The notes: generated by a model from the sequence alone, not told the origin. Counted from the stretch's first letter, positions 11,114 to 21,597 are shown. The stretch is DNA of 48,125 nt from Candidatus Methanobinarius endosymbioticus (GCA_003315655.1 NIZT01000012.1:1-48125), one strand, 5' to 3'. Made by a program: numbers and translations.

Positions 11114-12995
11114 TTATTTTTTTCGATAAATCAGCCAAAAACTACTTAATAACAACAATAAACATATTAATGGAGGTATACCAGTTTTCTTCATAATAGA
11201 CTTTGTATTATTAACATTTTTCTTGAATTTTCATTTTCAACAATCAAATCATTTTGAGCTTTATTATTATTTGGTTTATTGACTGTATTATTAGTTCTAT
11301 TGTTATTTGTTGAATTTTCATTTGGATTTTCTATATTTGCAGTATAAAATGTTATATTTTGTATTTCATTATCAGCAATGAAAAATATTATATTTTCTCC
11401 AAAAAGATCTAATTTTAGAGTATGTTCTGATTTTAATCTTACATCTTTAATTTCAAAAATTTTATTATTATATTTTAATATAGAACTGAATCTAGGCATG
11501 TATAATTCAACATCTGCACTATCACTAGTTCCATTAAGTACAAAATAATAATTAAAAGAAATTATGTCTCCTTTTTGTTTATTTTTGAATCATTAATAAT
11601 AATTTTCATTATATAATAATTATTCAGAACTAAATTTGTGTGAGAAAGTCCATTATTATCTCCCCACCAATTATAATCTGCAACACCATTAGAATCAGTA
11701 GCAACCAATTCATAGCTATTTATATTTTTGTTAACTAAACGTGAATAAGATATATTAAAATTTTCACTGTCTTTAATATAAATACCATTTCCTGACTTAG
11801 CAGTATTATTAATGAAATTAGAAGAATAAATAGTCAAATTATTTCTTTTTCATTAGCTATTGCTCCTCCAACAAGATCTGTAAAATTATTATTAAAATCT
11901 GAGTTAGAAATAACCGTATTATTCCCAGAATTATATATTGCTTCACCAAGAGAATCATTAGAATTCAAATAGTTCTCATTAAATTTATAATTTTTTATTT
12001 GAACATTATTGGCATGATAATTAGCAACAGATCCACCATAACTTTCATTAAGACCAAAATTTTTATTAAATGTTGAATTTAATATTTTTAATCCATGTCC
12101 TTTGTTATTAGTGATAGCTCCACCAGCAGCAAAAGTTACTTTATTATTAATGAATGTGGAGTTAATAATTTCAACTTTAACATCTCTCTCAGTATATATA
12201 ACACCACCACGTCCTGCTTTTGAGTTTTTAAAAGTAAAATTAACTACAGATAAATTAATATCACTATGGATTGATCCTCCGATAGTTTGATAACCTATTG
12301 CAGTAGCACTATTATTATCAAAATTACAATTTATAATTTTTAACTCAGCAGGAGGAATATTTAAATTAGTATGGCCAGCATGAATAGCTCCATTTTCTGG
12401 TCCTTTATTATTCACAAACTTAGAATCTTTTACAGTTAAATTTACAGTGAAAATACATATAGCTCCATCTGTACCACCATTAATAGGTGAGTTGTTTATG
12501 AATTCGCAAATTGATACTTGATGATTATTTCCATCTTGAGTAAAAATTGCTCTTACTTGTTCAGCTGTATTATTAATGAAAATACAATTAATAAAGTTTA
12601 AACTGCTTAAATTTGATCCAGTTTTTAAATAAATAGCCCCATTTTGTCCTCCAGGCTGTGCTCTATAACCATTTAGAAAAGTTACATTAATAAAAGTGAT
12701 TTTATTTCCAGAACTTATGGTAAATAATCCTTTAGTCCCATCACCCTTTATTATGGTTTTACTTCCTTTTCTATTAAAAGTTACATTTTTATTTATAGTT
12801 ATGTTATAATTTTTACCCGGTGTACTATAAATTCCTTCTTCAAGATTTATAGAATTATTATAATCTGGTAATTGGTTTAATGCATTTGATATATCACCAT
12901 CAACCCCCACATTTACAGATTTTGCAGAAATACTAATTATTGAGAAAAAAGACAAGTACTAGTAAAACAAATATTAATTTTTTAATATTTTTCAT
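11114..12995 (-). pseudogene. Adhesin-like surface protein C, frameshifted
   Basis: The ATG at 12995 follows an AAGGGTGT ribosome site and encodes a signal peptide (MKNIKKLIFVLLVLVF). A shift near 12957 separates it from the rest (SIISISAKSVNVGVDGD onward). The main open part (11834-12955, 373 codons) is a parallel beta-helix with repeated N-S-x-F-x-N-N and GGAI rungs, such as FINNKVTFAAGGAITNNKGH. This is the polymorphic outer-membrane-protein-like repeat style common in Methanobrevibacter. A shift near 11838 is followed by the YNWWGDNN motif. Another near 11573 precedes a beta-rich domain, and another near 11210 precedes the anchor MKKTGIPPLICLLLLLSSFW plus YRKK. An intact protein would have about 625 residues. 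The linker is Asn-rich (NNNRTNNTVNKPNNNK), not Pro-rich as in A and B. Confidence 0.85.
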
Positions 12996-13202
12996 ATTTT
13001 ACACCCTTATTATTAAATAATCCTATATAATAGGAATATTGCATAAGATATATATTATATTATTCATTACTAATAAATTTTTCTAATAAAAAACAGCAAA
13101 ATGTAAAAATAATAATAATTAATAATAATCTGATTAAAAAAATAGAAAGAAAAAAAATAATAAAAATTAAATAATAAAAAAATAGGAAAAATCAGATGAA
13201 AA

Positions 13203-15626
13203 CTATTCTTCCTTAGCTATTGTTGCAACTGCACTTACTTTTTGACCATCTTTTAATCGTATTAATCTTGAACCTTGAGTAACACGATCACTATTAGGAG
13301 TTTGATTTAATGGTAATCTTATAACAATACCATTATTAGTGACTATGATCAAATCACAATCTTCTTCAATAGCTTGAATTGAAACTAGATTTCCTGTTTT
13401 TTCAGTTCTCTTAAGGGTTTTAATTCCTTTACCCCCTCTATGAGTCAACCGATATTTTTCAACATTTGTTCTTTTACCATAACCATTTTCTGTAATTGTT
13501 AATATTTTTTGTCCAGGTCTAGTAATTTCACAACCAACAACAATTCCTTCATCCATTCGTATTCCTATTAATCCAGAAGCATTTCTTCCAGCAGGTGAAA
13601 CTTCTTTTTCATCAAAATGGATTGCTTTACCATTAGAAGCAGCTAAAAATATTTCATCATTCCCAGTAGTTTTTTTGACACTTATGAGAGAATCGTTTTC
13701 TTTTAATTTAATAGCTATTTTTCCAGTTTTTCTAATTTTTGAAAATTCTTCTAATTTTGTTTTCTTAAGTAATCCATTTTTTGTAGCAAATAAACAATAC
13801 TTAGATTTTTCTTCCCTATCCACTTTTAATACATTTCTAACAATTTCATCTTCACCTAAATGCAATAGATTTACAATTGGTAAACCTTTTGATTGTCTTG
13901 AATAAATAGGGACTTCATAACCTTTTAAACGATAAACTTTTCCTTTATTTGTGAAAAACATCAAATAGTCATGAGTAGTCATATTAATCATATTTTCTAC
14001 AAAATCATCTTCATTTGTAGTCATGCCTTTAATACCTACTCCTGCACGATTTTGTGTTCTGTAAGTTTCTTGTTTAAGACTCTTTATATATCCCTTGTTA
14101 GTTAAAGTTATAATAATATTTTCAACAGGAATTAATGATTCATCTTCAATGGATTCTACAGTAGAATTATCAATATTTGTTTTACGAGGTGATGTAAAGA
14201 CATTTTTTATTTCTAAAAGTTCTTCTTTGATAATATTTAAAACTTTTTCTTCAGATTCTAATATTTCTTTAAGTTCTTCAATAAGTTTTAAAATTTCAGT
14301 TAATTCATTATCAATCTTTTTACGTTCTAAACCAGAAAGTCTTCTGAGTTGCATGTCTAAAATAGCTAAACTTTGTTTTTCAGACAATTTAAATCGTTGA
14401 TTGAATATCTGTTTAATTTTATCAACAGCATCAGTTTCTTTAATGATTTTTACAACAGCATCAATATTATCTAAAGATATATTTAAACCTTTTAGAATAT
14501 GAGCTCTTCTTTCTGATTTATCTAAATCAAATTGAGTTCGTCTTGTAATAATTGATTTTTGATGTTGAATATAATAATTAATAATTTCAAGAAGATTTAA
14601 AGTTTTTGGCCTATTATCCACTAACATTAAAAGATTAATACTATAATTAGACTGTAATTGAGTTTTTTTGTACAAATTATTCAATAAAACATTGACATTA
14701 TATTCTTTTTTAACATCAATAACAATTTTTATTCCATCTAATGTAGATTCATCGTTTAAATTAGATATGCCCTGAATTTGTTGATCCCGAACTAGTTCAG
14801 CAATTTTAACAATTAAACTGGTTTTATTTAATTGGTAAGGAATCTCTTTTATAATCAGTTTATATTTACCATTTTTCTCTTCTACATCGATTTTAGATTG
14901 TATTGTGATTGTTCCTTTACCAGTTTCATATGCTTTTCTAATTCCAGAACTACCTAAAATTGAAGCAGCTGTTGGAAAATCTGGTCCTTTAATATATTCC
15001 ATTAATCCTGAAATATCTATATCAGGATTATCAATGAAAGCAACACAACCATCAATAAGTTCCCCTAAATTATGTGGTGGAATATTTGTGGCCATGCCCA
15101 CAGCTATACCTATACTTCCATTAACTAAAATATTTGGGAATCTTGAAGGTAGAACAACAGGTTCTTTTCTTTGACCATCATAGTTATCCATATAATCTAC
15201 AGTGTTTTTATTAATGTCTTTCAACATTTCCATTGCAATTTTAGAAAGACGGGCTTCAGTATATCTGTATGCACCAGCATCATCACCATCAATTGAACCA
15301 AAATTTCCATGCCCATCAATTAGTATTTGACTATATGTAAAGTCCTGAGCCATTCTAACCATAGCTTCATAAATAGCTGAATCACCATGAGGATGGTAGT
15401 GACCCATAATAGCCCCAACAGCATTAGCAGATTTTTGATGCTTTTTATTAGGAAGCATACCCTCTTCAAACATGGTGTATAGAATACGCCTATGAACAGG
15501 TTTTAAACCATCTCTAACATCTGGTATAGCACGTGAAATAATGACACTCATAGAATAATCTAAGAATGAATCTTTTACTTCAGAAGAAATATTTACCGTT
15601 GTTACTTTATCAACTTCATTCTCCAT
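13203..15626 (-). CDS. gyrA: DNA gyrase subunit A
   Basis: GyrA is the DNA-breaking subunit of the gyrase A2B2 complex, which introduces negative supercoils. The 800-odd residues are open throughout. The N-terminal region has PDVRDGLKPVHRRILYTM and the winged-helix block GAIMGHYHPHGDSAIYEAMV. The catalytic tyrosine lies in AYRYTEARLSK at about residue 122, and GSIGIAVGMATNIPPHN follows. The C-terminal beta-pinwheel contains the GyrA box in the form THRGGKGIKTL, which supports gyrase over topoisomerase IV. An in-frame ATG also exists at 15638, but GAGG lies 6 bases before the ATG at 15626, so I choose the latter (MENEVDKV). It follows gyrB by about 90 bases on the same strand and probably forms an operon with it. 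Gyrase in euryarchaea is regarded as an ancient bacterial acquisition. Confidence 0.95.
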   Translation of the reverse strand: MENEVDKVTTVNISSEVKDSFLDYSMSVIISRAIPDVRDGLKPVHRRILYTMFEEGMLPNKKHQKSANAVGAIMGHYHPHGDSAIYEAMVRMAQDFTYSQILIDGHGNFGSIDGDDAGAYRYTEARLSKIAMEMLKDINKNTVDYMDNYDGQRKEPVVLPSRFPNILVNGSIGIAVGMATNIPPHNLGELIDGCVAFIDNPDIDISGLMEYIKGPDFPTAASILGSSGIRKAYETGKGTITIQSKIDVEEKNGKYKLIIKEIPYQLNKTSLIVKIAELVRDQQIQGISNLNDESTLDGIKIVIDVKKEYNVNVLLNNLYKKTQLQSNYSINLLMLVDNRPKTLNLLEIINYYIQHQKSIITRRTQFDLDKSERRAHILKGLNISLDNIDAVVKIIKETDAVDKIKQIFNQRFKLSEKQSLAILDMQLRRLSGLERKKIDNELTEILKLIEELKEILESEEKVLNIIKEELLEIKNVFTSPRKTNIDNSTVESIEDESLIPVENIIITLTNKGYIKSLKQETYRTQNRAGVGIKGMTTNEDDFVENMINMTTHDYLMFFTNKGKVYRLKGYEVPIYSRQSKGLPIVNLLHLGEDEIVRNVLKVDREEKSKYCLFATKNGLLKKTKLEEFSKIRKTGKIAIKLKENDSLISVKKTTGNDEIFLAASNGKAIHFDEKEVSPAGRNASGLIGIRMDEGIVVGCEITRPGQKILTITENGYGKRTNVEKYRLTHRGGKGIKTLKRTEKTGNLVSIQAIEEDCDLIIVTNNGIVIRLPLNQTPNSDRVTQGSRLIRLKDGQKVSAVATIAKEE

Positions 15627-15715
15627 TTTATTCCTCATTTACTCTTATCCAATTTAAATTTAATATAACAATTATCCTAAAATATTAATAATATTAATAA
15701 AATATTGATAAACTC

Positions 15716-17635
15716 TTAAACATCCAAATTTCTGACATTTAATGCATTATCTTCAATGAATTTTCTTCTTGGAGCAACTTCTTCTCCCATCAATATTTGA
15801 AAAGTCTCATCAGCTAAAATTGCATCGTCAACTTTTATTTTAAGAAGGTTTCTATTTTTAAGATCCATTGTAGTTTCTTTAAGTTCAATAGGATCCATTT
15901 CACCCAAACCTTTCATCCGACTTATTTCATACTTAGTTTTTTCACCTAAAGTAGCAATGTAGTCATCTAGCTCTTTTTGATCTAAAACATATTTATTAAT
16001 TTTTCCATGACTTATTTTAAATAAAGGAGGTTGAGCAGCATATATATGACCATTTTCTACTAATGGTTCAAAGTACCTATAGAAGAATGTTAATAAAAGT
16101 GTTCTAATATGAACACCATCAACATCTGCATCTGTCATTATTATAATCTTATCATATCTTAGTTTTTCAATATCAAACTCCTGGCCAATACCTGTACCAA
16201 AAGCAGTTATCAAACTTCGAATTTCTTCATTAGCTAAAATTTTATCTAATCTAGATTTTTCAACATTTAATATTTTTCCACGAATTGGTAAAACAGCTTG
16301 TATCCTTGAGTCACGGCCTTGTTTAGCTGGACCTGCAGCAGAATTTCCTTCCACAATAAATAATTCAGTTTTTTCAACGTCCTTACATGAACAATCTGTT
16401 AATTTCCCCCATTGAGTGGTAAGTTCTAATCCACCTTTACGTCTAGTCAGTTCACGAGCTTTTTTAGCAGCTACTCTAGCTTTAAAAGCAGCCATTGCTT
16501 TTTCAATGATGATTTTAGCTTCATTAGGATTTTCTAATAGGAATTTTCTGATCCCTTCAGAAAAAATACTGGATGAAATCTTTTTCACTTCAGAATTACC
16601 TAATTTAGTTTTTGTTTGACCTTCAAATTGAGGATTAGGATGTTTACATGATATAATCATAGCTAAACCCTCTCTAACATCTTCACCAATGATAGGTTCA
16701 TCTTTGTCTTTTAAGATTTTTTTATCCTTAGCATATCTTTTTAATTCTTTTGTCAATGCTTGTTTAACACCATCTTCATGAGTTCCACCCTCATGGGTAT
16801 TAATATTATTAACAAAAGAGTAAATTAATCCAGAATAACTTTTATTATATTGTAATGCTACTTCAACAATAACCTCATCTATTTCGCCTTCTACATGAAT
16901 AATTTCATTATTAAGAGGTCTTTTATTCTGATTTAGCATTTTAACATATTCAGTAATTCCACCTTCATAGAAAAACTTTTCTTGGACTTGTTTATCCTTC
17001 CGATCATCCGTTAAAAATATTTCAAGTCCATTATTTAAGAAAGCTAACTCACGAAGTCTTGTTCTTAAAATATCATGATCAAAGTCAGTAGTCTCAGTGA
17101 AAATTTCTGAGTCTGGTTTAAAAGTCACAGAAGTACCACTATTTTCTGGATCACAATCTCCTACAACTCTCAAATTTTCAACAACTTTTCCACCGTTTTC
17201 AAAAGTTATTGAATGGATAGAACCATTTTGGCATACTTTAACTTCTAAAAAACTACTTAGTGCATTTACAACACTTGCTCCTACACCATGAAGCCCACCA
17301 GAAACTTTATATCCTCCTCCACCGAATTTACCTCCTGCATGAAGAACTGTGTAAACAGTTTCAATGGTTGAAACTCCGGTTTTAGGATGTATTCCAGTTG
17401 GTATTCCCCTTCCATTATCAGTGACAGTAACTGAATTATCTTTATTTATGAATACTTTTATAACATCAGAATAACCAGCTAATGCTTCATCAATAGAGTT
17501 ATCTACAATCTCCCATACTAAATGATGAAGCCCTCGACTACTTGTTGATCCAATGTACATTCCTGGACGCTTTCTAACAGCTTCTAAGCCTTTTAATACT
17601 TTAATATCATCATCATTATAGGTGTTTTCTGTCAT
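15716..17635 (-). CDS. gyrB: DNA gyrase subunit B
   Basis: GyrB is the ATPase and TOPRIM subunit of gyrase, 639 residues and intact. The GHKL ATPase is seen in [28 protein letters not shown] and [15 protein letters not shown]. The transducer domain carries [12 protein letters not shown]. The TOPRIM metal site is [15 protein letters not shown], then [15 protein letters not shown] with the DxD pair. The C-terminal [13 protein letters not shown] block is normal. The TOPRIM loop reads EGNSAAGPA where many bacteria have EGDSAGGSA; the essential Glu is kept. It has the short form without the 170-residue insertion of enterobacterial GyrB. AAGGAAAAGGT precedes the ATG at 17635. It is upstream of gyrA and transcribed with it. 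On the minus strand a TATA-like AAATATATAACT lies roughly 130 bases upstream. Confidence 0.95.
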   Translation of the reverse strand: MTENTYNDDDIKVLKGLEAVRKRPGMYIGSTSSRGLHHLVWEIVDNSIDEALAGYSDVIKVFINKDNSVTVTDNGRGIPTGIHPKTGVSTIETVYTVLHAGGKFGGGGYKVSGGLHGVGASVVNALSSFLEVKVCQNGSIHSITFENGGKVVENLRVVGDCDPENSGTSVTFKPDSEIFTETTDFDHDILRTRLRELAFLNNGLEIFLTDDRKDKQVQEKFFYEGGITEYVKMLNQNKRPLNNEIIHVEGEIDEVIVEVALQYNKSYSGLIYSFVNNINTHEGGTHEDGVKQALTKELKRYAKDKKILKDKDEPIIGEDVREGLAMIISCKHPNPQFEGQTKTKLGNSEVKKISSSIFSEGIRKFLLENPNEAKIIIEKAMAAFKARVAAKKARELTRRKGGLELTTQWGKLTDCSCKDVEKTELFIVEGNSAAGPAKQGRDSRIQAVLPIRGKILNVEKSRLDKILANEEIRSLITAFGTGIGQEFDIEKLRYDKIIIMTDADVDGVHIRTLLLTFFYRYFEPLVENGHIYAAQPPLFKISHGKINKYVLDQKELDDYIATLGEKTKYEISRMKGLGEMDPIELKETTMDLKNRNLLKIKVDDAILADETFQILMGEEVAPRRKFIEDNALNVRNLDV

Positions 17636-18268
17636 TTTTACCTTTTCCTTATTATGTAAAACTAGTAATCATTGGATTAATATCTCTTTTATCATATTAA
17701 TATTTTGCCATTTCTTAATCAGTTTATTATAATCTTTTTATTTTTCATTAGTTCTTATAAAATATAGTTATATATTTAACCATAATTTTTTTCAACATAC
17801 ATTCATTGTTCAATTTAATAAAATTGTATTATATTTTAAAAACACATACAAAAATAGTTTAATTCAATTATGACAAAGAAATAAAAAAAAGAAATTTTTA
17901 TAGTATAATTATTATAAATTTAATAACCCTATATATTATCCATATTATTTTAGAATTATATTATATCTATTTAAATTTATTTTAAAAATATTTTAGAATT
18001 ATTTTATAGTTATAACTATATAATTTTATAGTTATTATAGTTTTATATTTAATTTAAAATTAATAAATTAAGATATTGAGGAATCATGATTATTATAATT
18101 AGTTAGTATATTTATATAAATATTTACCATAGATTATTATAGTAAAATTAATTACTAATTATAGGTTTTTTATTTAAAGTAATTTGTTATGAAGATATTA
18201 CAAAAGTTTATTTATTGTAATATTCAAATATGTGTTTTGTAAAGATGTTTATCTTACCCATACAAAAA
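17636..18268. other. Long AT-rich region between divergent gyrB and adhesin D
   Basis: This is the longest gene-free stretch (about 630 bases). It must hold the gyrB promoter and that of adhesin D. A perfect 16-bp palindrome TATAGTTATAACTATA lies at 18005-18020, followed by a second TTTTATAGTTAT copy from about 18023. I see no coding sequence or structural RNA. Confidence 0.5.
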
Positions 18269-18280
18269 GGGGGTGAAAAA

Positions 18281-19805
18281 ATAAAGAAAAAAACTTTTTA
18301 TCAATGTTATTCTTAGTAATAATCGTTGCAAATCTATCCATTAGTCCAATATTTGGGGGCTACTCATACATTTGATAATTTTAACTTTACTAGTTTTAAT
18401 ATGAATGATTTTAATGATGGAGATACCATGAAATTTTTAGATGGAATTTATGATTTCAGTGCATTATTTCAAGGACTAGATATAACTAAGAGCCTTATTA
18501 TTAAAGGTATTGGCGATGTAGTATTTAGTGCAGGTAATTCAATTTCTAAACTTGCTTTTAATGCAATATCTGTATCCAATGGATCACATTTAGATATTTC
18601 TAATATCAATGTTAATGGATTTGTTAATGGAATTCATGCAGATAATAATTGAACAACAATAATTAATCGATCAAATACATATAATAACGGAGAACATGGA
18701 ATTGTTTTAGAAAGTGGTGCTGATGGAAATGCTTTTATCGAGCATTGCATATCATACGGTAATAATGAGACAGGCATTTTATTAGATAATAATGGTACTG
18801 CAACCATTAACAATACTATTTCATATAATAATAAAGAACATGGAATATTCTCAGAAGCACATAATAATTACGCTATTATGAACAATGTTACGACCTATGA
18901 AAATGGACAAAATGGACTTCTTGTTTCAAATGTAGGATTAGGTAATGTTACTATTATTAATGTAAGTTCTTATAACAATAATGAAAATGGATTTTATTTA
19001 CAAAATAATGGTTCAGTGAATATACAAAACTCTAATTCAAGTAACAACAACAATTTAAGTGGAATATATCTAGCAGATAGAGGAAATGCTATTATTAATA
19101 ATTCAGTATTTGGAAATAATAAACAAAATGGAATAAATATCCAAACTAATAATACATTAGTCTCAAATTCATCGATTATAAGAAATGAAATTCTTATAGA
19201 ACCTCTTAATTTCAACAATTCTATTATTGATTCTTTAATTAGTCAAAACCAAAATGTAGGTGTTTTTATTCAAGGAAATAACAATTCTATTAATAGTTCA
19301 ACTGTTATAAATAACATAAGAAATGATTTGAATATGACAGGAAATAATAACAATATCAATTATAATCGTGTATACAACAACACTGAAAATGGAATGTATG
19401 CATCAGGTTCTGGAATTAATGCTAATTTAAATTGGTGAGGTAGAAACAATGCTACAATCCAAGTAATTAATAATACTCCTGATTTAGTAATGGATTATTG
19501 GTATGTATTACGGTTGTAGGACCATATAATGATATAATTAGTGGAAATATAAGAAATACTTCGTTATCATGAATTGCAAAAGGAAATGGAACTAAGTACA
19601 CCATAAGTGCGTCATCAGATGATGAAAATTTGAATTTGAATGTGATTTTCCCAAAAATCATACCACCAACACATCCAATACAAGCCAAAATCCTAGTGAA
19701 GATCTAAATGAACCCAATGGAGCTATGAAAAAAACAGAAAATCCAATGATTACAATTTTACTAGTTTTATTATTTACATTAAGATTATTATCTAGAAAAA
19801 AATAA
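18281..19805 (+). pseudogene. Adhesin-like surface protein D, multiply disrupted
   Basis: A strong ribosome site (GGGGGTGA, 18269-18276) is followed by ATA AAG AAA AAA at 18281, where an ATG start would be expected, so the start codon appears lost by one G-to-A change. Signal-peptide sequence (LSMLFLVIIVANLSISP) lies in another frame, with shifts near 18300 and 18345. The beta-helix part has regular rungs such as NNNENGFYLQNNGSVNIQNS. In-frame TGA codons occur at 18650, 19436 and 19570. The one at 19436 interrupts the conserved WWG motif (LNW-stop-GRNN), so TGG is the likely ancestor. Shifts near 19510 and 19670 precede the C-terminus MKKTENPMITILLVLLF...SRKK, ending at 19805. An intact protein would have about 508 residues. 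It is the only adhesin here on the plus strand. Confidence 0.85.
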
Positions 19806-19820
19806 TCTAAAAAACATTTA

Positions 19821-19841
19821 AGGATATTATTTTTTTATCCT
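19821..19841 (+). terminator. Terminator-like hairpin after adhesin D
   Basis: AGGATA (19821-19826) and TATCCT (19836-19841) pair around a 9-nt T-rich loop and are followed by ATTTTTATTTTTTA. It lies 15 bases after the TAA of adhesin D, in the same orientation relative to the gene as the other three copies. Confidence 0.6.
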
Positions 19842-20066
19842 ATTTTTATTTTTTATATAATTACTCATTTTATATTAACTTTTTATAGTGTTTATAGTTG
19901 CTTTTTTAAAATTATATAATTTTATAGAAAAATAAATAAAAAAAATATAGAAGTATAGAAATTAAATAAATTAAATAAATAAGAAAAAATAGTGAAAAAT
20001 AAAAATAAAAAATATTTTATTATCAAATATAATATTTTTTTATGTTTTTAGCATATATTTGAACAT

Positions 20067-20282
20067 TTAGTCTGGTGCATTTACATAGGCATCATAAGCA
20101 GCGTATATATTGAAAATTACTGCTAAAAGCCATAAAAACGAACCAGTAGATGCCCCTATTGCATAAAATATTACTGCAATGATTATGAAAATAATACTTT
20201 TCATAGCACCTTGACCACCGTATAACTGACCTAAACCTGGAAGTATCAAAGACAATATTGCTGCAAGAATTCCACTAGCCAT
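20067..20282 (-). CDS. Small TM2-like membrane protein
   Basis: A 71-residue membrane protein, MASGILAAILSLILPGLGQL followed by YGGQGAMKS. The LPGLGQLYGGQ turn between two hydrophobic helices is typical of TM2/DUF5683-like small membrane proteins. A third hydrophobic stretch (FLWLLAVIFNIYAAYDAYV) ends the protein. I place the start at 20282 because GAGGTGAT lies 5 bases upstream; a GTG nine bases earlier would overlap this ribosome site. Function is unknown. It is the last gene of a minus-strand cluster with the 135-residue protein and PRC-barrel proteins. Confidence 0.7.
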   Translation of the reverse strand: MASGILAAILSLILPGLGQLYGGQGAMKSIIFIIIAVIFYAIGASTGSFLWLLAVIFNIYAAYDAYVNAPD

Positions 20283-20381
20283 AAAAATCACCTCATTTTT
20301 TAAAATTTAAATTAATATTTTAAATTGATATTTTAAATAAATATTTAATGAATATTTAAATAAATTAATCAATTAAATTTA

Positions 20382-20786
20382 CTATCTAAGTAAATTTATT
20401 ATTTTAAGTAAACCATATATTACTAATACTAAACCAATGACCCAACCAATAATGGAAGGATTCCATATTATAATTAAACCTGCAATTATAAGAATTATTT
20501 CGATAATTATTTCAAAAGTTCGAGAGTTATTACCTTTTTCATCTTTTTGATCTTTGTACAAGGTTTCTGCTTTTCCAATAGATTCACCAACAAATTCTTC
20601 AGCTTTGTTAACAGTATCTACACCAACTTTTTGAATATCATCTACAATATTACTATCTTTTTTGTCTGTTTTATCTGATTTAGCTGCATTATCTGTTTTT
20701 GAAATATCATCTGTAGCTGTAGCACCATATTTTTCTCTAACTTCCTCTAATTCTTTATTAGATGGACCATTATTTTCATCTGCCAT
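20382..20786 (-). CDS. Hypothetical membrane protein with charged N-terminal region
   Basis: A 134-residue protein starting MADENNGPSNKELEEVREKY, with AAGGAGGATAAAAAA directly before the ATG at 20786. This is the best ribosome site in the area and excludes the ATG eight codons earlier. Residues 1-85 are hydrophilic, rich in Lys/Asp/Asn and probably flexible or helical (KAEEFVGESIGKAETLYKD). Residues 90-134 form two membrane helices (IIIEIILIIAGLIIIW and GWVIGLVLVIYGLL) with a short NPS turn. I do not recognise a named family. It lies between the TM2-like and PRC-barrel genes on the same strand, about 35 bases after the latter. Confidence 0.6.
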   Translation of the reverse strand: MADENNGPSNKELEEVREKYGATATDDISKTDNAAKSDKTDKKDSNIVDDIQKVGVDTVNKAEEFVGESIGKAETLYKDQKDEKGNNSRTFEIIIEIILIIAGLIIIWNPSIIGWVIGLVLVIYGLLKIINLLR

Positions 20787-20821
20787 TTTTTTATCCTCCT
20801 TTATTCCCATGAAAAAATAGT

Positions 20822-21049
20822 TTATTTATCCATGTCTATTAATACATTTAATAAAATTACATCTTTTATTTTTTCTATTTGATCAAATGTAATTGTTTCT
20901 TTAGCACGAGAAAATATTCCTTTATCTAATTTAATAACTACTTTTTTTATAGTTCCATTATTTTTATCAAATTCAACAGTGTCTATTTTACCAACACTTT
21001 GTCCCTCTGTATCAATTACTTCCATATCAAGAAAATCTTTCATATCCAT
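20822..21049 (-). CDS. PRC-barrel domain protein 1
   Basis: A 75-residue single-domain PRC-barrel protein: MDMKDFLDMEVIDTEGQSVG, then a beta-rich body and the ending DVILLNVLIDMDK. The MEVID..GQ.VGK start and KVVIKLDKGIF middle are the PRC-barrel signature. Stand-alone PRC-barrel proteins of this size in euryarchaea include CdpB-type partners of the FtsZ/SepF division machinery; whether this is one is only a possibility. GGTG precedes the ATG. It is the third of three tandem paralogues on this strand. Confidence 0.75.
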   Translation of the reverse strand: MDMKDFLDMEVIDTEGQSVGKIDTVEFDKNNGTIKKVVIKLDKGIFSRAKETITFDQIEKIKDVILLNVLIDMDK

Positions 21050-21098
21050 AGCAACACCTGTAATTCTATATTTTTTTCTATTATATTTATTAAAAAGA

Positions 21099-21322
21099 TC
21101 ATTTGTCCATTTCTATTGCAACATCTAATAATATAACATCATGGACATTATCAACATTGTTATAAGACACTTTCTCAGTTTCAGGAGAAAATATTCCTTT
21201 ATCTAATTTAATTTCTATATATTCAGCTTTTCCAATACTTCCATCAATGCTTATTGTTTTTACTTGCCAACATTTTGACCAGTAGTGTCAACAACATGCA
21301 TATCTAATATTTCTTCTGCATC
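21099..21322 (-). pseudogene. PRC-barrel domain protein 2, frameshifted
   Basis: This second copy reads DAEEILDMHVVDTTGQNVGK, then shifts frame near 21266 and continues TISIDGSIGKAEYIEIKLDK and GIFSPETEKVSYN to the ending DVILLDVAIEMDK, TGA at 21099. It aligns along its whole length with copies 1 and 3. A clear start codon in frame is missing; ATGCAGAAG overlaps in another frame, so a second small change at the 5' end is likely. It is broken although both neighbours are intact, which suggests redundancy. Confidence 0.7.
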
Positions 21323-21357
21323 CCTAAAAAAATCTCCATTATAAAAAACTATTTTGC

Positions 21358-21588
21358 TTAATGATCAAGGTCTATTACTATATTTAAAAGAACATTATCA
21401 GTAATGTTTCTTATTTGATCATAGCCAACAGTTCTTTTTTCATTGGAGAACAAACATTCGTCTAAATCGATAGTAACGTTTTTTATTTGCCCCCTAGTCT
21501 CATCAAATTCAATTTCTTTGACTTTGCCTACTTCTTGTCCGGCTTTATCAATAACTTCCATCTTTAAAATTTCCTTTAATTCAACCAC
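21358..21588 (-). CDS. PRC-barrel domain protein 3
   Basis: An intact single PRC-barrel of 76 residues: VVELKEILKMEVIDKAGQEV, then KNVTIDLDECLFSNEKRTVG and VLLNIVIDLDH. I choose the GTG at 21588, six bases after a GGGGGTG ribosome site; the GTG three codons earlier lies inside that site. It is the first gene of the minus-strand cluster (PRC3, PRC2, PRC1, membrane protein, TM2-like). Relative to copy 1 it carries a Cys in place of the conserved Gly (DECLF versus DKGIF). Confidence 0.75.
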   Translation of the reverse strand: MVELKEILKMEVIDKAGQEVGKVKEIEFDETRGQIKNVTIDLDECLFSNEKRTVGYDQIRNITDNVLLNIVIDLDH

Positions 21589-21597
21589 ACCAAACAC

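Noticed and set aside
17636-18268. Replication origin next to gyrB
   Set aside because: The region is long and AT-rich, but I see no origin recognition boxes and no cdc6/orc1 gene beside it. AT-richness is general in this genome.
646-19805. Adhesin remnants as insertion sequences or mobile elements
   Set aside because: No terminal inverted repeats, target duplications or transposase. The shared 3' hairpins look like terminators.
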